From: Pomphorhynchus laevis
Taxonomy: Eukaryota; Acanthocephala; Palaeacanthocephala; Echinorhynchida; Pomphorhynchidae
Reading direction: 5' to 3'
Length of the DNA: 64,000 nt
NCBI GenBank assembly: GCA_012934845.2
Contig: WNNJ02002826.1
Location: forward strand, 62,001-126,000
Both the position numbers and the translations under genes were made by a program. Position 1 is the first letter of the stretch. Every line of letters starts with the position of its first letter. Positions 20,901-27,287 of the stretch are shown one piece after another. The notes below the pieces were generated by a model. That model was not told where the DNA came from and ran no database searches. It saw only the letters and a program-made list of their open reading frames with translations.

Positions 20901-21031
20901 ATTCCTGAATTAAAGAGATTTCAAAATATCAACACAGAATATAAAAATGTGAAAACCTTGTCTACTGCGGAAATATTCTCCGATGAAATCTGAGAAAAAT
21001 TTTCGTACAATTCGTCAACTGTAAATGACAT
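2854..21031 (-). CDS. API5: Apoptosis inhibitor 5 (API5/Aac11), 11 coding exons, whole gene
   Basis: Joined minus-strand exons: 20957-21031, 20746-20904, 20516-20681, 10126-10424, 10004-10069, 9764-9952, 8177-8346, 8051-8129, 5109-5231, 2979-3072, 2854-2930. They total 1497 nt, a 498-residue protein plus stop; human API5 isoforms are about 500-525. Every junction is GT-AG and phases agree. The order of segments follows API5: N-terminal helical repeats (MSFTVDELYENF start; LACQFICRLFSSFP; IRKQAIHDLP), a middle helical stretch (RAVDSFIKKRIIGFILTK), the leucine-rich helix (FKKFRVKLQYLGQAVQHYIK, about 368-387), the NIHSMIRDFFHNPPSFK block, and a basic tail with a bipartite NLS-like KR...AKR near residue 445. 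API5 is a nuclear HEAT/ARM-like scaffold that counters E2F1- and Acinus-linked apoptosis. Six introns are 47-64 nt; intron 3 is 10,091 nt, filled by mobile elements. No break was seen in the coding exons, so it is probably functional. Recognition is by eye, not by search. Confidence 0.93.
2979..3072 (-). CDS. API5: API5 exon 10 (residues 443-473)
   Basis: 94 nt, ends in phase 1. Encodes AEKRSSDANTSNESSAKRFA, then RPERSIYQPNR. It matches the vertebrate QKRASED...KR..RQIYNPP segment and contains the bipartite nuclear-localisation-like pair KR and AKR. Acceptor AAATATAG|GCAG, donor CGAG|GTAAAT; intron 10 is 48 nt. Confidence 0.9.
3073..5108 (-). other. API5 intron 9 with an unexplained stretch at 3230-3870
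   Basis: The 2036-nt intron is mostly AT-rich, but about 3230-3870 is visibly richer in G and C with broken short frames. It may be an old, unrecognised transposon or pseudogene. A run of nine C at 3892-3900 is unusual here. No protein family could be named. Confidence 0.4.
5109..5231 (-). CDS. API5: API5 exon 9 (residues 402-442)
   Basis: 123 nt, phase 0 to 0. Encodes DDNIRYTSLTICTNIHSMIR, then DFFHNPPSFKANIEFSWI, matching the highly conserved vertebrate ITNNINVLIKDLFHIPPSYK and VTLSWK block. Acceptor TATAAAG|GATGAT has a poor polypyrimidine tract but is the only AG in place; donor AAA|GTAAGC. Confidence 0.92.
5232..6414 (-). other. API5 intron 8, acceptor-proximal part
   Basis: AT-rich intronic DNA with local palindromic AT runs (5690-5810 and 6100-6220). 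No gene, RNA or recognisable element was found before the PLE begins at about 6415. Confidence 0.6.
6415..7735 (+). mobile_element. Penelope-like element with GIY-YIG endonuclease remnant (P3), in API5 intron 8
   Basis: A frame from 6825 to 7142 encodes the linker and start of a GIY-YIG domain (GVVYKIPSNGCNKIYIGQSG, with R...Y downstream), interrupted by a stop and continuing recognisably to about 7330. The left end is an inverted repeat of about 85-nt arms, 6415-6505 against 6500-6590. The same terminal sequence recurs at 7625-7735, as expected for the pseudo-LTRs of PLEs. The RT is missing, so the copy is 5'-incomplete and dead. The terminal sequences contain hammerhead-like cores. Confidence 0.8.
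6440..6472 (-). ncRNA. Hammerhead-ribozyme-like core in PLE terminal repeat
   Basis: On the minus strand: CUGAAGA (HHR box 1 with the tolerated position-7 change), a stem with arms UAGC and GCUA, then GAAA and AUUC. GAAAA/UUC can form the two-base-pair stem III described for PLE hammerheads. It lies in the sense strand of API5 intron 8. Related degenerate cores sit at 6524-6556 (+) and 7655-7687 (+, with CUUAUGA in place of box 1). Confidence 0.55.
8051..8129 (-). CDS. API5: API5 exon 8 (residues 375-401)
   Basis: 79 nt, completes a split Lys codon and returns to phase 0. Encodes LQYLGQAVQHYIKQLKHQ, the leucine-rich helix of API5 (LQYFARGLQVYIRQL in vertebrates). Acceptor TTTTAG|ACTGCAG; donor AAG|GTTTGA. 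Confidence 0.92.
8177..8346 (-). CDS. API5: API5 exon 7 (residues 319-374)
   Basis: 170 nt, ends in phase 2. Encodes HYLHPPPEDPEAAVDPNFEL, then SALECVLYTYHSICKMNPEY and NEQFKKFRVK; the Pro/Glu-rich start and ALECVLYTYH match vertebrate YMPLPPEE and VECLLYSFHQL. Donor AA|GTGAGT; intron 7 is 47 nt. The first ~45 nt of this exon recur in degraded inverted form near 19849-19893. Confidence 0.92.
8649..8680 (-). ncRNA. Hammerhead-ribozyme-like core, API5 intron 6
   Basis: CUGAAGA, U, six-base stem GCUAGC/GUUAGC (one G-U pair) with loop AGAG, GAAA, UAUC. GAAAU/AUC gives a minimal stem III and a C at the cleavage position. The downstream AAATAAA resembles a PLE terminus. It is in the API5 sense strand and is part of the inverted duplication with 19568-19599. 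Confidence 0.6.
8681..9315 (-). other. API5 intron 6 interior
   Basis: AT-rich intronic sequence between the two hammerhead-like blocks. Short frames exist but none resembles a protein. Nothing functional seen. The remaining part, 9424-9763, is also featureless. Confidence 0.6.
9316..9423. ncRNA. Head-to-head pair of hammerhead-like cores, API5 intron 6
   Basis: Minus-strand core at 9316-9347 and plus-strand core at 9392-9423, each with CUGAAGA, a GCUAA(C) stem with loop AGAG, and GAAAUAU(C/U). They are separated by 44 nt that include repeats of TGTAATTTTCT, so the block is a long palindrome. This is probably two PLE termini joined in inverted orientation. Confidence 0.6.
9764..9952 (-). CDS. 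API5: API5 exon 6 (residues 256-318)
   Basis: 189 nt, phase 0 to 0. Encodes RNANSTAFTIFVIDELCPNI, then VDERLQILRLLAALMVHCGK, matching the vertebrate STRFVTYFCEQVLPNL and LEVLKLLAEMSSFCG region. Acceptor TTTTAG|CGTAAC, donor GAG|GTAAGT. The following intron 6 is 1417 nt and carries PLE-type sequence. Confidence 0.92.
10004..10069 (-). CDS. API5: API5 exon 5 (residues 234-255)
   Basis: A 66-nt micro-exon, phase 0 to 0, encoding IQDTSRLVFLLSCIQHSLHL plus YS. It supplies the segment equivalent to vertebrate DCVDRLLQCTRQAVPLFS, which is otherwise missing between exons 4 and 6. Acceptor ACATTTAG|ATAC, donor TTCG|GTAACA; intron 5 is 51 nt. Confidence 0.88.
10126..10424 (-). CDS. API5: API5 exon 4 (residues 134-233)
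   Basis: 299 nt; the first two bases complete a split Asp codon. Encodes CLDAIFTSIDRAVDSF, then IKKRIIGFILTK and IKCIIDRAQLDNHVD, matching API5 around the conserved RERAIKFLSTKL block. Acceptor TTCGAAG|ATTG; donor GAT|GTAAGC. Intron 4 is 56 nt. Confidence 0.93.
10425..10976 (-). other. API5 intron 3, acceptor-proximal part
   Basis: AT-rich, with a run of imperfect ATTATAAAAGTATAAT-type palindromes at about 10720-10850. No gene or element recognised until the LINE tail at 10978. Confidence 0.6.
11055..12659 (-). CDS. LINE A copy 1, reverse transcriptase part of ORF2
   Basis: 534 codons of non-LTR reverse transcriptase. Motifs in order: SYRPISLLPTLSKLLERLI, SLDLSSAFDIVDH (catalytic Asp), GVPQGSVL, and KYADDILIYA (catalytic YADD), then the thumb and a C-terminal ASLAWNQLPLDVR block typical of CR1/L2-type elements. 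DLSSAFDxVDH and WFASYLSDRSFRV point to the L2 side of the CR1/L2 group. A short in-frame deletion before KYADD removes the stretch that copy 2 has as SPFIKPYSFNVMQYADD. The upstream endonuclease is separated by a TAG near 12687. Confidence 0.85.
   Translation of the reverse strand: MLSHTPISILSHSAQSSLILPELFHLLRVSPTKVSNVLMPLPNKTSPADPLPTHILKSICSSISPFLTTLFNSSIRSRIFPSHWKSTIVRPLLKKQSLDPSLPSSYRPISLLPTLSKLLERLILIQINAYLSSSNLYPPFQSAFRSNHSIEIACIKVYNDLLISRDKALYSVLISLDLSSAFDIVDHSVVLSRIRYDYGFSSSSVSWFASYLSDRSFRVCSNSLFSPPIPIFCGVPQGSVLRSLLLSLLLGDLSPFKYADDILIYAHALAHRIHDIGISASNCLSSIYKRLSNLHPVLNPEKSKIMWILSPKLNIYHPTVYFASSIIPIVHNYTFLGFHFDDYLSLKPFVRDKVRSSNLILRDIICIRPLIDFRSCMSLLSSLLFSKIDYCLSLFANSPKSIILPLQRIINTAVRVLFRLRRFDHISTYLAQLSWPTIHIRIKLRLLLVTFRLIAVGSPSFINLLFLDDTRPTSLLLRFRHTLLLVVPNYSNNYGLRSFLVAASLAWNQLPLDVRRAPSFITFKHLLRSHLLDT
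12491..13903 (-). CDS. LINE A copy 1, APE endonuclease part of ORF2
   Basis: 470 codons. The N-terminal part is an apurinic/apyrimidinic-type endonuclease: GLLNTRSI, LTESWHSDSDD (catalytic Glu in TES), GDFNIRLD (Asp/Asn pair) and DPGLSDHFLITL (final Asp-His). These nick target DNA to prime reverse transcription. After HRAPWFDIQCLL the frame is lost by a one-base deletion relative to the copy at 60073-60291, so the last ~150 codons are out of frame. The ATG chosen fits the position where the other copy passes from ORF1 to ORF2. Confidence 0.8.
   Translation of the reverse strand: MSSPLDSFATTHGFRIGLLNTRSILNKSDLILNLFTKQSIDLFCLTESWHSDSDDLSIRRLLSAGCSLVESARPLSSCPSKFSNHGGIVAFARHPASLRKINPPFSPCSFELLTCRYSNPITLDLAIIYRPGSSAPTSLFFTKLADLLSHCSLCSIPTLVLGDFNIRLDRPSSTDSIRYTNILSNYNYKIISTAPTHILGGALDINAVPDHFAAYTSLSTSDPGLSDHFLITLDLTHNHIPPHTPTILRRPWRNLDLSLLRSALLKSSLSLPTITYSSPHDLAFLFDSELTSTLDILLPFKSHPHRRLHRAPWFDIQCLLQSVDSAMLFESITALSDVISARSLRLSVIPILLFAGLISTYYVPNATPSGSIKSSLHSTLRLSGILLTQSLLAPLRRATSMPMIISHFSRLKYPRCSLTPRSPSYPTPPSLASSFRNSFIFSVSHLQKYQMSSCLCPTKPHLPIHCLLTY
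13913..15147 (-). other. Intron 3 interior, no gene recognised
   Basis: Mixed composition, with a duplicated motif pair (CATAATCAGGGTTCATCTAAGAT at about 14438 resembles CATAATTGAGATTCGTTTAAGAT at about 14560). An 88-codon minus-strand frame at 14685-14951 has no recognisable family, although it sits just 3' of the RT fragment at 15148 and may be its tail. Confidence 0.45.
15148..15420 (-). mobile_element. Fragment of a different non-LTR reverse transcriptase
   Basis: 80 codons encode AVFFDFSKAFDSFDQNNLP, then ILHVIKDMLRF and RDVLQAIK. F-x-D-F-x-K-A-F-D-S-x-D is RT motif A, and VLQ stands where VLQG begins motif B. Spacing and the VLQ form differ from the GVPQG elements elsewhere in the window, so this is another LINE lineage. 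It is too short to place and clearly dead. Confidence 0.6.
15580..15720 (-). repeat. PLE pseudo-LTR structured block
   Basis: Contains a strong inverted repeat CTGCTATG/CATAGCAG around a short loop and CGGGGCCAAATAT, flanked by GGTCATCAGGAG and TATTTCCTCTTATGAAATTTGATC. The same block occurs at 26010-26165 and 44620-44760 next to PLE RT sequence, so it is the terminal repeat of that PLE family. The rest of 15420-16000 is AT-rich and featureless. Confidence 0.6.
16020..17860 (+). mobile_element. Penelope-like element with duplicated GIY-YIG domain (P6), in API5 intron 3
   Basis: A weak frame from 16320 (NGFPSWAIKMDF, the RT-to-endonuclease linker) leads to a GIY-YIG domain at 16553-16915: GVVYKISCLECDKIYVVQTS, R-x-x-x-H, then ILEAYYIHKNSNIIMPNNKP. 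The second GIY-YIG Tyr/Gly pair is altered to YVVQ. Part of the domain is repeated in tandem (16676-16946 and 16964-17234, offset 288 bp, only a few differences). Downstream lie hammerhead-like cores at 17544-17575 (degenerate) and 17801-17832. The RT domain is missing. Confidence 0.8.
17801..17832 (+). ncRNA. Hammerhead-like core at PLE 3' end
   Basis: CUGAAGA, U, GCUAAC, loop AGAA, GUUACC, GAAA, UAUU. The stem has one mismatch against the sister motifs. A second copy at 17544-17575 has CUGAAAA in place of box 1 and is probably inactive. Confidence 0.5.
17861..18240. other. AT-rich intron 3 stretch
   Basis: Strongly AT-rich. It contains repeated ATAATTAAATAATAATT strings and no recognisable feature. 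Confidence 0.6.
18262..18293 (-). ncRNA. Hammerhead-like core with canonical box 1, intron 3
   Basis: Minus strand: CUGAUGA (exact consensus), UA, stem AUAG/CUAU with loop UAGGAG, C, GAAA, UAUU. GAAAU/AUU supplies the minimal stem III with U at the cleavage position, which HHRs tolerate. Flanking PLE endonuclease remnants support a PLE origin. Confidence 0.6.
19447..19478 (-). ncRNA. Hammerhead-like core, intron 3
   Basis: CUGAAGA, U, stem GCUAAC/GUUAGC with loop AGAG, GAAA, UAUC: the best-preserved member of the short PLE type. It is in API5 sense. A head-to-head partner with UUGAAGA lies at 19568-19599 on the plus strand. Confidence 0.62.
19568..19893 (+). repeat. Inverted duplication of API5 intron 6 / exon 7 boundary
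   Basis: 19571-19807 is nearly identical to the reverse complement of 8445-8681, with only scattered differences. The match resumes in degraded form at 19849-19893 with GCACTACTTGCATCC and GGAAGATCCGG, the first codons of API5 exon 7, with the splice acceptor changed. The copy lies in intron 3 in antisense orientation, with the source about 11 kb away in intron 6. Confidence 0.85.
19894..20515 (-). other. Intron 3, donor-proximal part
   Basis: AT-rich unique sequence up to the exon 3 donor. A 66-codon minus frame at 20236-20436 has no recognisable relative. No element identified. Confidence 0.55.
20516..20681 (-). CDS. API5: API5 exon 3 (residues 79-133)
   Basis: 166 nt, ends in phase 1. 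Encodes IRKQAIHDLPVLTKQYPEK, then ELLATEDHVELTLIHKTLLTL, matching vertebrate IRRQAIKELPQFA and LLQTDDSAEFNLVNNALLS. Donor AACG|GTATGT opens the 10.1 kb intron 3. Confidence 0.92.
20746..20904 (-). CDS. API5: API5 exon 2 (residues 26-78)
   Basis: 159 nt, phase 0 to 0. Encodes ELAFKNIIQAA, then LACQFICRLFSSFPACKDQA, matching the first HEAT-like repeats of API5 (AAQFIPKFFKHFP in vertebrates). Acceptor TTCAG|GAATTG; donor CCGGAT|GTAATT. Intron 2 is 64 nt. Confidence 0.9.
20957..21031 (-). CDS. API5: API5 exon 1 (residues 1-25)
   Basis: Starts with ATG at 21031-21029 and encodes MSFTVDELYENF and on to AVDK. It aligns with the API5 N-terminus (M-x-T-V-E-E-L-Y-x-N-Y in vertebrates), which decides the start. 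Donor CAAG|GTTTTC, phase 0; intron 1 is 52 nt. Confidence 0.9.
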
Positions 21032-21111
21032 CTGGAAGCAGAATCGATACTTAAAAAGACAGAAAATACAACACATTGTCACATATTGTAAAAATGCAAT
21101 CTTATATCAAT

Positions 21112-21700
21112 AATATATTATTATTCATTGACCGCCAAAAGAGCAAAGCTCAAAACAGGGGCATCACAGTAAAAAAAAGAGAGAAATAAAAAATAGTCAA
21201 CAAAAAAGCTGAAACAAGTCAGGATTCAAGTCGGAATTCAGCACGAAGATAATTCTTCAATTATGATACATATGTGGCCTCGACAACAGTAGATGGTAAT
21301 TTATTCCAATGTTTGACAATTCAATGTATTATGTCACCTCGGTTCCGCTTCAGTCCCAGTTTGTGTACCAGTTTAAGCTTGTGTCCTCGTAAATTTTCAT
21401 TAGCAGAAAGTGTAAATAGAGGGTTTAAAACATGCTTAGAACAGTGCAGTGTCCTCCACACAAACATCAAATCTGCTTAAATCAAAGACGTCTCAACATC
21501 GCATATGTCTAGAACTTTTAGTCTCTGAGAGTAGGGAATATCTCGAATAGTAGAAACCATATGGCTATCTTTACGGAGAATGCCCTCAAGTAAACGCAAA
21601 TCACCCTTAGATTGCGGAAAGACTGCTGATGAAGCATATAGCATATTAGAAAGGACAATCGAGGGAAACAGCACCCTAAATGAGTCAACATCTATTGAAT
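21112..21700 (-). mobile_element. CR1-like LINE 3' end (F), immediately upstream of API5
   Basis: The C-terminal end of a CR1-type RT reads in one frame over 21674-21280 apart from one stop at about 21478: LSNMLYASSAVFPQSKGDLR, YSQRLKVLDICDVE, then HKLGLKRNRGDIIHWIVKHW and NKLPSTVVEA (the W-N-x-LP-x-x-V signature). About 100 nt of 3' UTR end in an AATAATAATAT tail. It is 5'-truncated and lies in the same orientation as API5, with its tail about 80 bp before the API5 ATG. Confidence 0.8.
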
Positions 21701-21734
21701 ATATCGTTAATATATTAGAATATTAGCATACTAT

Positions 21735-21765
21735 ATATTATTAATGTTTCAACAGCACATAAAGT
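21735..21765 (-). repeat. Tiny LINE D-family 3' tail remnant
   Basis: ATTATTAATGTTTCAACAGC followed by ACATAAAG matches the 3' terminus of the LINEs at 36062 and 26194 and then stops. About 30 bp, so either an extremely 5'-truncated insertion or a leftover of a larger one. Confidence 0.5.
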
Positions 21766-21821
21766 TTCATATAATATTATAATATAACATTATAACATTA
21801 TAAAATTTTAATATTGATATA

Positions 21822-24800
21822 ACATTATAACTATAAACGTTTTGTTTGTTCTAGATTGTCAAATAAAGCCATCTTTTGGTTTACGTCAATTTATTTGACA
21901 ATTGGTGACTATGGAGAAGTTCCTCAAACCAGAACAGTTGGCTCTCGAACCAGATACTCTTGACGCAGCCACTCTATGGGCCCATTGGAAAAGACGATTT
22001 ACAAAGTTCCTGGACAGTATCGTAGACTTACCTGCTGATTCACGCTTGGACATCCTTGTCAATCACGTGTCAACTACGGTCTATCGACATATCGAATCTG
22101 CAACAACTTACGATGATGCCATCTCAATGCTGGAGGATCTGTTTATTAAGAAGAAAAGTCAAATAATCACACGATACAAGCTGCTCACACATCGACAAAC
22201 CGACGAGGAATCGATCGATCAATTCATCCTCAACTTACAAACGCTCAGTCGAGATTGTGAATTTCAAGCAGTTACTTCGATCGAGCATCATCGTGACTTA
22301 GTGATTCGCGACGCATTTGTTAGTAAGTTGCGCTCAACGCATATACGGCAACGCCTATTGGAAAACAAGGATCTAAGTGCTATCGAAGCGTTTGATCGAG
22401 CACGCACACTTGGAAGTGCACAATTGCAAGTATCCGCTTACAATTGTCCACCTGATATATTCGTAGCGTCAATTCAAGCTCAAGAGGACGCAACATGCAG
22501 TGATGTTGATAACAAAATAACGGATGTCAGTATGTTCAAATAGTGCTATTTCTGTAGCAGGCAGTACCATCATCGCAGCAAATGTCCAGCAAGAAATGCA
22601 GATTGTCGACAATGTGGCAAACGTGGCCATTTTGCTTATGTGTGTAAGTCATCCAAACGTCCTAGTGTTAACGCAATGATTGAAGATTCGGAGTTTGAGG
22701 CTGTTGGCGCCATGCTCGCTAGTATAAATAACGACCTAAGACGTTCGATCGTAAACATTAAGGTAAATGATCATAATATGAGAGCGTTGATTGACACCGG
22801 GAGTTCGACGAATTTTATAAATGCTTCAGTTGCAAAGAGGTTGAGATTGACTACACATTCATGTCACAATGTCATAACGATGGCCGCCACAGACAAATCG
22901 TCTACTGTTATGAAATATTGCCTTGCAAACGCGATGATTCAAGGACGAACGTATCATGACGTTAAGTTTCTATGCCTTCCATGCTTGTGTTGTGATGTCA
23001 TTTTGGGACATTCCTTTCTATCCGGATTCAAAACCGTGACACTATCCCTCAGTTCTCATACTCCAACGTTGACCCTAGCCACATTAGATTCCATGAAATA
23101 AAAGAGCAAAGTTTATTTAACACGCTCTCATCAGGTTATCGCCCCATTGCTATCAAATCAAGGAAGTACAGTCGCTTGCATTCCGATTTCATCGATCGTG
23201 AAGTTCAGAGATCATTGCGCGAAGGAATTATTCGTCACAGTCAGTCACCCTGGCTAGCGCAAGTAGTGGTAGTTTCAAATCCATCAGGGAAGCAAAGACT
23301 TGTGGTGGATTATTCGATAACAATTAATAAGTTCACCGAACTAGATGCATATCCACTTCCCAGGATTGACAGTACTATTGAACGTATCGCTACGTATACG
23401 TTCTTCAGCCGGATTGATTTAACGTCGGCGTATCACCAAGTGCCAATGCGAGAGTCAGAGAAGTGTTACACCGCCTTCGAAGCAATGGGCAAGCTTTACG
23501 AATTTAATCGGGTTCCATTTGGATTGACAAATGCCCCGGCCGTCTTTCAGAGAATCATAGTTAATATGATAGAAGCCGAATCGCTGAAGGGTACATTCGC
23601 ATATTTAGATGATATTGTCGTATGCTGTACAGATAAAGGCGATCACGATGTGAACCTACGTCTATACAAAGATACTACTGTTAAGTATGGATTAACCTTG
23701 AACGAAAGTAAATGTAAGTACGGTCTCACGTCGATTTGTTTGCTCGGCTACCTGGTAACACACAATAACATACGACCCGACCCTGATAGAACAAAAGCTA
23801 TTACAACCATGGAACAGCCTCGGAATGTTACATACCTTAAAATGATTCTCGGCATGTGTGCCCATTATTCCAGGTGGATATCAAAGTTTTCAGAGAATAT
23901 CCACTCTCTTCTAGACGTGCACGAATTCCCCCTGACTACAAATGCAGCAAATGCATTCAACTCAATCAAACAAGAGATCGCGGAAGCTGTCCTAAAAGTA
24001 TTCGACGAGTCGAAAATGATCATTGTCGAGACGGATGCATCAAAGAATGTCATCGCAGGAGTACTCTCTCAAGATGGGCAGCCGCTTGCTTTCTTTTCGA
24101 AAACATTACAGGGGGTTACCAAGACATATTCATCAGTTGAAAAAGAGGCCCTTGCGATCGTTGAATGCCTCAAATATTGGCGACATTATTTGCTGGGTCG
24201 AAAATTTCAACTGATTACAGACCAAGCGAGTGTTTCGTTCATATTCAACGACCGACACAAAAAACAATAAAGAATGAGAAACTTGTAAGATGGCGCATTG
24301 AGTTGGCACCGTATCAATATGAAATTTTTTATCAGCCGGGGAAAGACAATACAGTCGCTGATGCATTGTCCCGACAATATTGTGGATTGACCAGCAACAA
24401 TGTGTTGACCCATACTAAGTTTCTGCATCAATCATTATGCCATCCCGGGAGTGACGAGGTTGTACCACTTTATCCGTAGTCGGAATATTCCATGTTCTGT
24501 CGAGGACATCAAAAACATCGTCAAAAATTGTGGCGTTTGCTCTCGGCTTAAACCAAGATTCTTCAAGCCAAACGATCACGCCTTAATAAAAGCATGCCAA
24601 CCATTCGAGCGCTTATCACTAGATTTCAAAGGACCAATTCCATCATCAACACGCAACCGTTATATCTTGGTCATAATCGACGAGTTCTCGAGGTTTCCAT
24701 TCGCCTTTCCATGTTCTAACATGACGACATCAACAGTCATCGCATGTCTTGAGAAATTATTCTCCATGTTTGGAATGCCCGCAATGATTCACTCCGATCG

Positions 24801-25650
24801 TTGTCCAGCATTTGTTGCGAGAGTTCAGCGATTATTTAAATCGATTAGTAATATCATCAAGTCGAAGCTGTCCATACAATCCGACATGTAATGGACAGGT
24901 CGAAAAGTACAACGGTATAATCTGGAAGGCTATTGAGCTCGATTTAGCCTCTCATAATAGACCAATAACGATGTGGGAATCATTTCTACCAGCTGCACTA
25001 CATTCAGTAAGATCATTGTTTTGCACTTCGACGAATTGTACTCCTCATTAGAGGTTCTTTCGTTTTGAGCGCATATCTTGCACAGGGAAGGCCTTACCAA
25101 CTTGATACTTACGCCTGGCAAAGTTCTATTATAACAGCATGTTCGCTCAAGCAAATATGATCCTCAAGTACAGGTCGTGGAACTTCTGAGATGTGATCCA
25201 TCCAGAGCCTCTATCAGATTCGACGATGGACGAGAAACAAACGTATCGTTGAAGCATCTGGCTCCTTACGCTGATAATTAAACATCGTTTACAGATATAT
25301 CTAACGAGTCAAACTCAGAGACAACATACACACGGACCACTAAACCAACCAAAGCGACCAATTACAATGTATCAGGAGACAACAGCCAAAGCGAGCCACA
25401 GATTGATCAAAACCAGACGAAAGGGGAAGCGGACAAGACAATGAGTGAACCAAAACATTTTGATGACTGTCAACAAACAATGGTCAGCGAACCGGTCAGA
25501 AATCAACAACGTCCATGGGTTTGGCGTAGCTAACGCTTACGTAAAATTCCAAGCTGTTTCAACGATTACATAGTGGATGAAGAGGATATGACATTATAAC
25601 TATAAACGTTTTGTTTGTTCTAAATTGTCAAATAAAGCCATCTTTTGGTT
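21822..25650 (+). mobile_element. Ty3/Gypsy (CsRn1-like) retrotransposon fossil
   Basis: Parts in order: short 5' LTR remnant (21822-21881), a primer-binding-like TTGGTGAC just before the first ATG, gag (21911-22543), a CHCC plus CCHC zinc-finger region (about 22540-22650), aspartic protease with DTGSS (about 22790), RT with YLDD (23176 onward), RNase H, integrase (about 24430-24990), and a 3' LTR remnant (25591-25650). The two 60-bp LTR remnants differ at about one base. The CHCC gag motif and tRNA-Trp-like binding site are typical of the CsRn1 group. The element is broken in about six to eight places. The near-identical ends hint at moderate age, but 60 bp is too little to date it. Confidence 0.85.
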
Positions 25651-25669
25651 CCACTCAAATATAACATTA

Positions 25670-26165
25670 TATTATTATTTAATGTATTATATTTTATATT
25701 ATATGGTATGCATGAATGCTCATGCAAAAATATGTTTCTTGTAAATTTTAATATGTCATCTTTACGATATAAATTAAAAGTAGTTTTAATTTATGTTAAT
25801 TTTATGCTCATATCAAGATATATACCTTCTTTATCATTGATATTGGTTTTATAAAGACTTTCTTTGTCATTAATATTAGTTTTATTAATAATTAGGCTAC
25901 CTGGATAAATTTGTTCGCTTATTGAATAAACATTATTAGAAATAAATACATTGATGTTAATTAAATTGTAATACATTTCAATTTTTTATGAATTGACTAA
26001 TAAATAACATACGATGTATTAGAATAAGAATCAAAGGTCATCAGGAGGAACTGCTATGCTATTAGGTTTCGGCCCCTAACTCCTCTACCCAACATAGCAG
26101 CGGGGCCAAATACATGCTAATGATGTATTTCCTCTGATGAAATTTGATTATATAGTATCTTATTC
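25670..26165 (-). mobile_element. Penelope-like element fragment with terminal repeat (P8)
   Basis: On the minus strand a structured terminal block (26165-26010, with CTGCTATG/CATAGCAG and GGCCCC/GGGGCC stems) is followed by PLE RT sequence (NNVYSISEQIYPGSL, then KTNINDKESLYKTNINDKEG, in which a short unit is duplicated). It is nearly identical in parts to 44098-44440. Dead fragment. Confidence 0.75.
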
Positions 26166-26193
26166 TACAACAAAGTGTATTATTTATTATTAA

Positions 26194-26740
26194 TGTTTCA
26201 ACAGCACATAAAAGCATGGCTTAATTGGCTGGTTCACGGCAGAAAAAAGAAAATATAATAAAAGTATCACAAATACGGAAAAGCAGCTTTCCCCATGACA
26301 TCCTCCATCCGTAATTTCTTTTTGAATTCGTTGATATTGATACTGCACACTGTTGACTCTCAAAGCCTATTCCACAGATATACAACTCGCCGATCAAATT
26401 GGACAGCTCGTGATTTTCTTATCCTTTCACGTCGCAGGGTTAAACCATGGCCTCGAAGGATATTGGATGAGCGCAAATGAAGGCAATCTCGAAGTGGATG
26501 ATCCGATTCATTAAGAATTTGCCAGACCATAATCATATCGATGTACCGGCGGGTCCACGTGACAGTCTCAAGTCTAAGTGATTTTAATCGATCAGGGTAC
26601 GACAACAATTTCAGTCGCGATGCTAGCTTGGTAGCTCTATGAAGTCCCCTCTCTGAACTAATATGTTCTTTTGAATTTGGGGGATACACACACGGCGCAG
26701 CATATAGAAGAATGCTTAACATATGAGCAAAGATAAATAG
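26194..26740 (-). mobile_element. CR1-like LINE, D family, 5'-truncated copy (E)
   Basis: About 550 bp of the RT C-terminus and 3' UTR: SILLYAAPCVYPPNSKEHIS, LKSLRLETVTWTRRYIDM, RGHGLTLRRERI and a WNRL end, followed by the AACATTAATAATAA tail. Very close to 36062-36620, so the two copies are probably of similar, fairly recent age. Confidence 0.85.
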
Positions 26741-27059
26741 AATAACATTGTCTAGACAAAAATAAAAGTTACAAGTTGTCACTGCTTGTTTAGATGTTGG
26801 GTCGTGGGTGGTGATACAAATTAACGGAGTTTTAATGACTATAATATAATATCAGCTAACTGAGTAAATTAAAAATAATACTAAATACAAATAAATAATA
26901 AAATATCGAGTATTTGTTATTAACATTTTAATAATATGGTATTTACTATGGTATTTACTAATTTGGTATTTACCAAATACTATGTTATTAACATAGTATG
27001 GTATTTACTGTATGGTATTTACTATGGTATATACCTTCCTCGGTATATATTATTATTAT
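26741..27059. other. AT-rich spacer with TGGTATTTACTA repeats
   Basis: Multiple direct copies of ATGGTATTTACT at about 26935-27030 enclose an exact 11-bp palindrome ATACTATGTTA/TAACATAGTAT. No gene seen. Confidence 0.5.
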
Positions 27060-27090
27060 ACATTCAACAAGAGCGTCGAAGGATTGTATT

Positions 27091-27154
27091 GCTCTGAATT
27101 GTATTATCATACAATTCAGATCGCTCTGAATTGTATTATCATACAATTCAGAGC
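27091..27154 (+). repeat. Tandem palindromes in the 5' leader
   Basis: The perfect inverted repeat GCTCTGAATTGTAT/ATACAATTCAGAGC occurs at 27123-27154 and, nearly complete, at 27091-27120, both set within repeated GAGCGTCGAAGGATT units. They may act as leader RNA structure or be promoter duplications. Function unknown. Confidence 0.6.
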
Positions 27155-27287
27155 GTCGAAGGATTTTCAGAGCGTCGGTTCGCTTCGCTCACCGTCGCGT
27201 ATTTTCATTTTACAAGTTTATACATTTTCATTCTTTACAAGTTCATAGTCTGAGAGAGTGAACTACAATTAATAACATACAAAAAAC

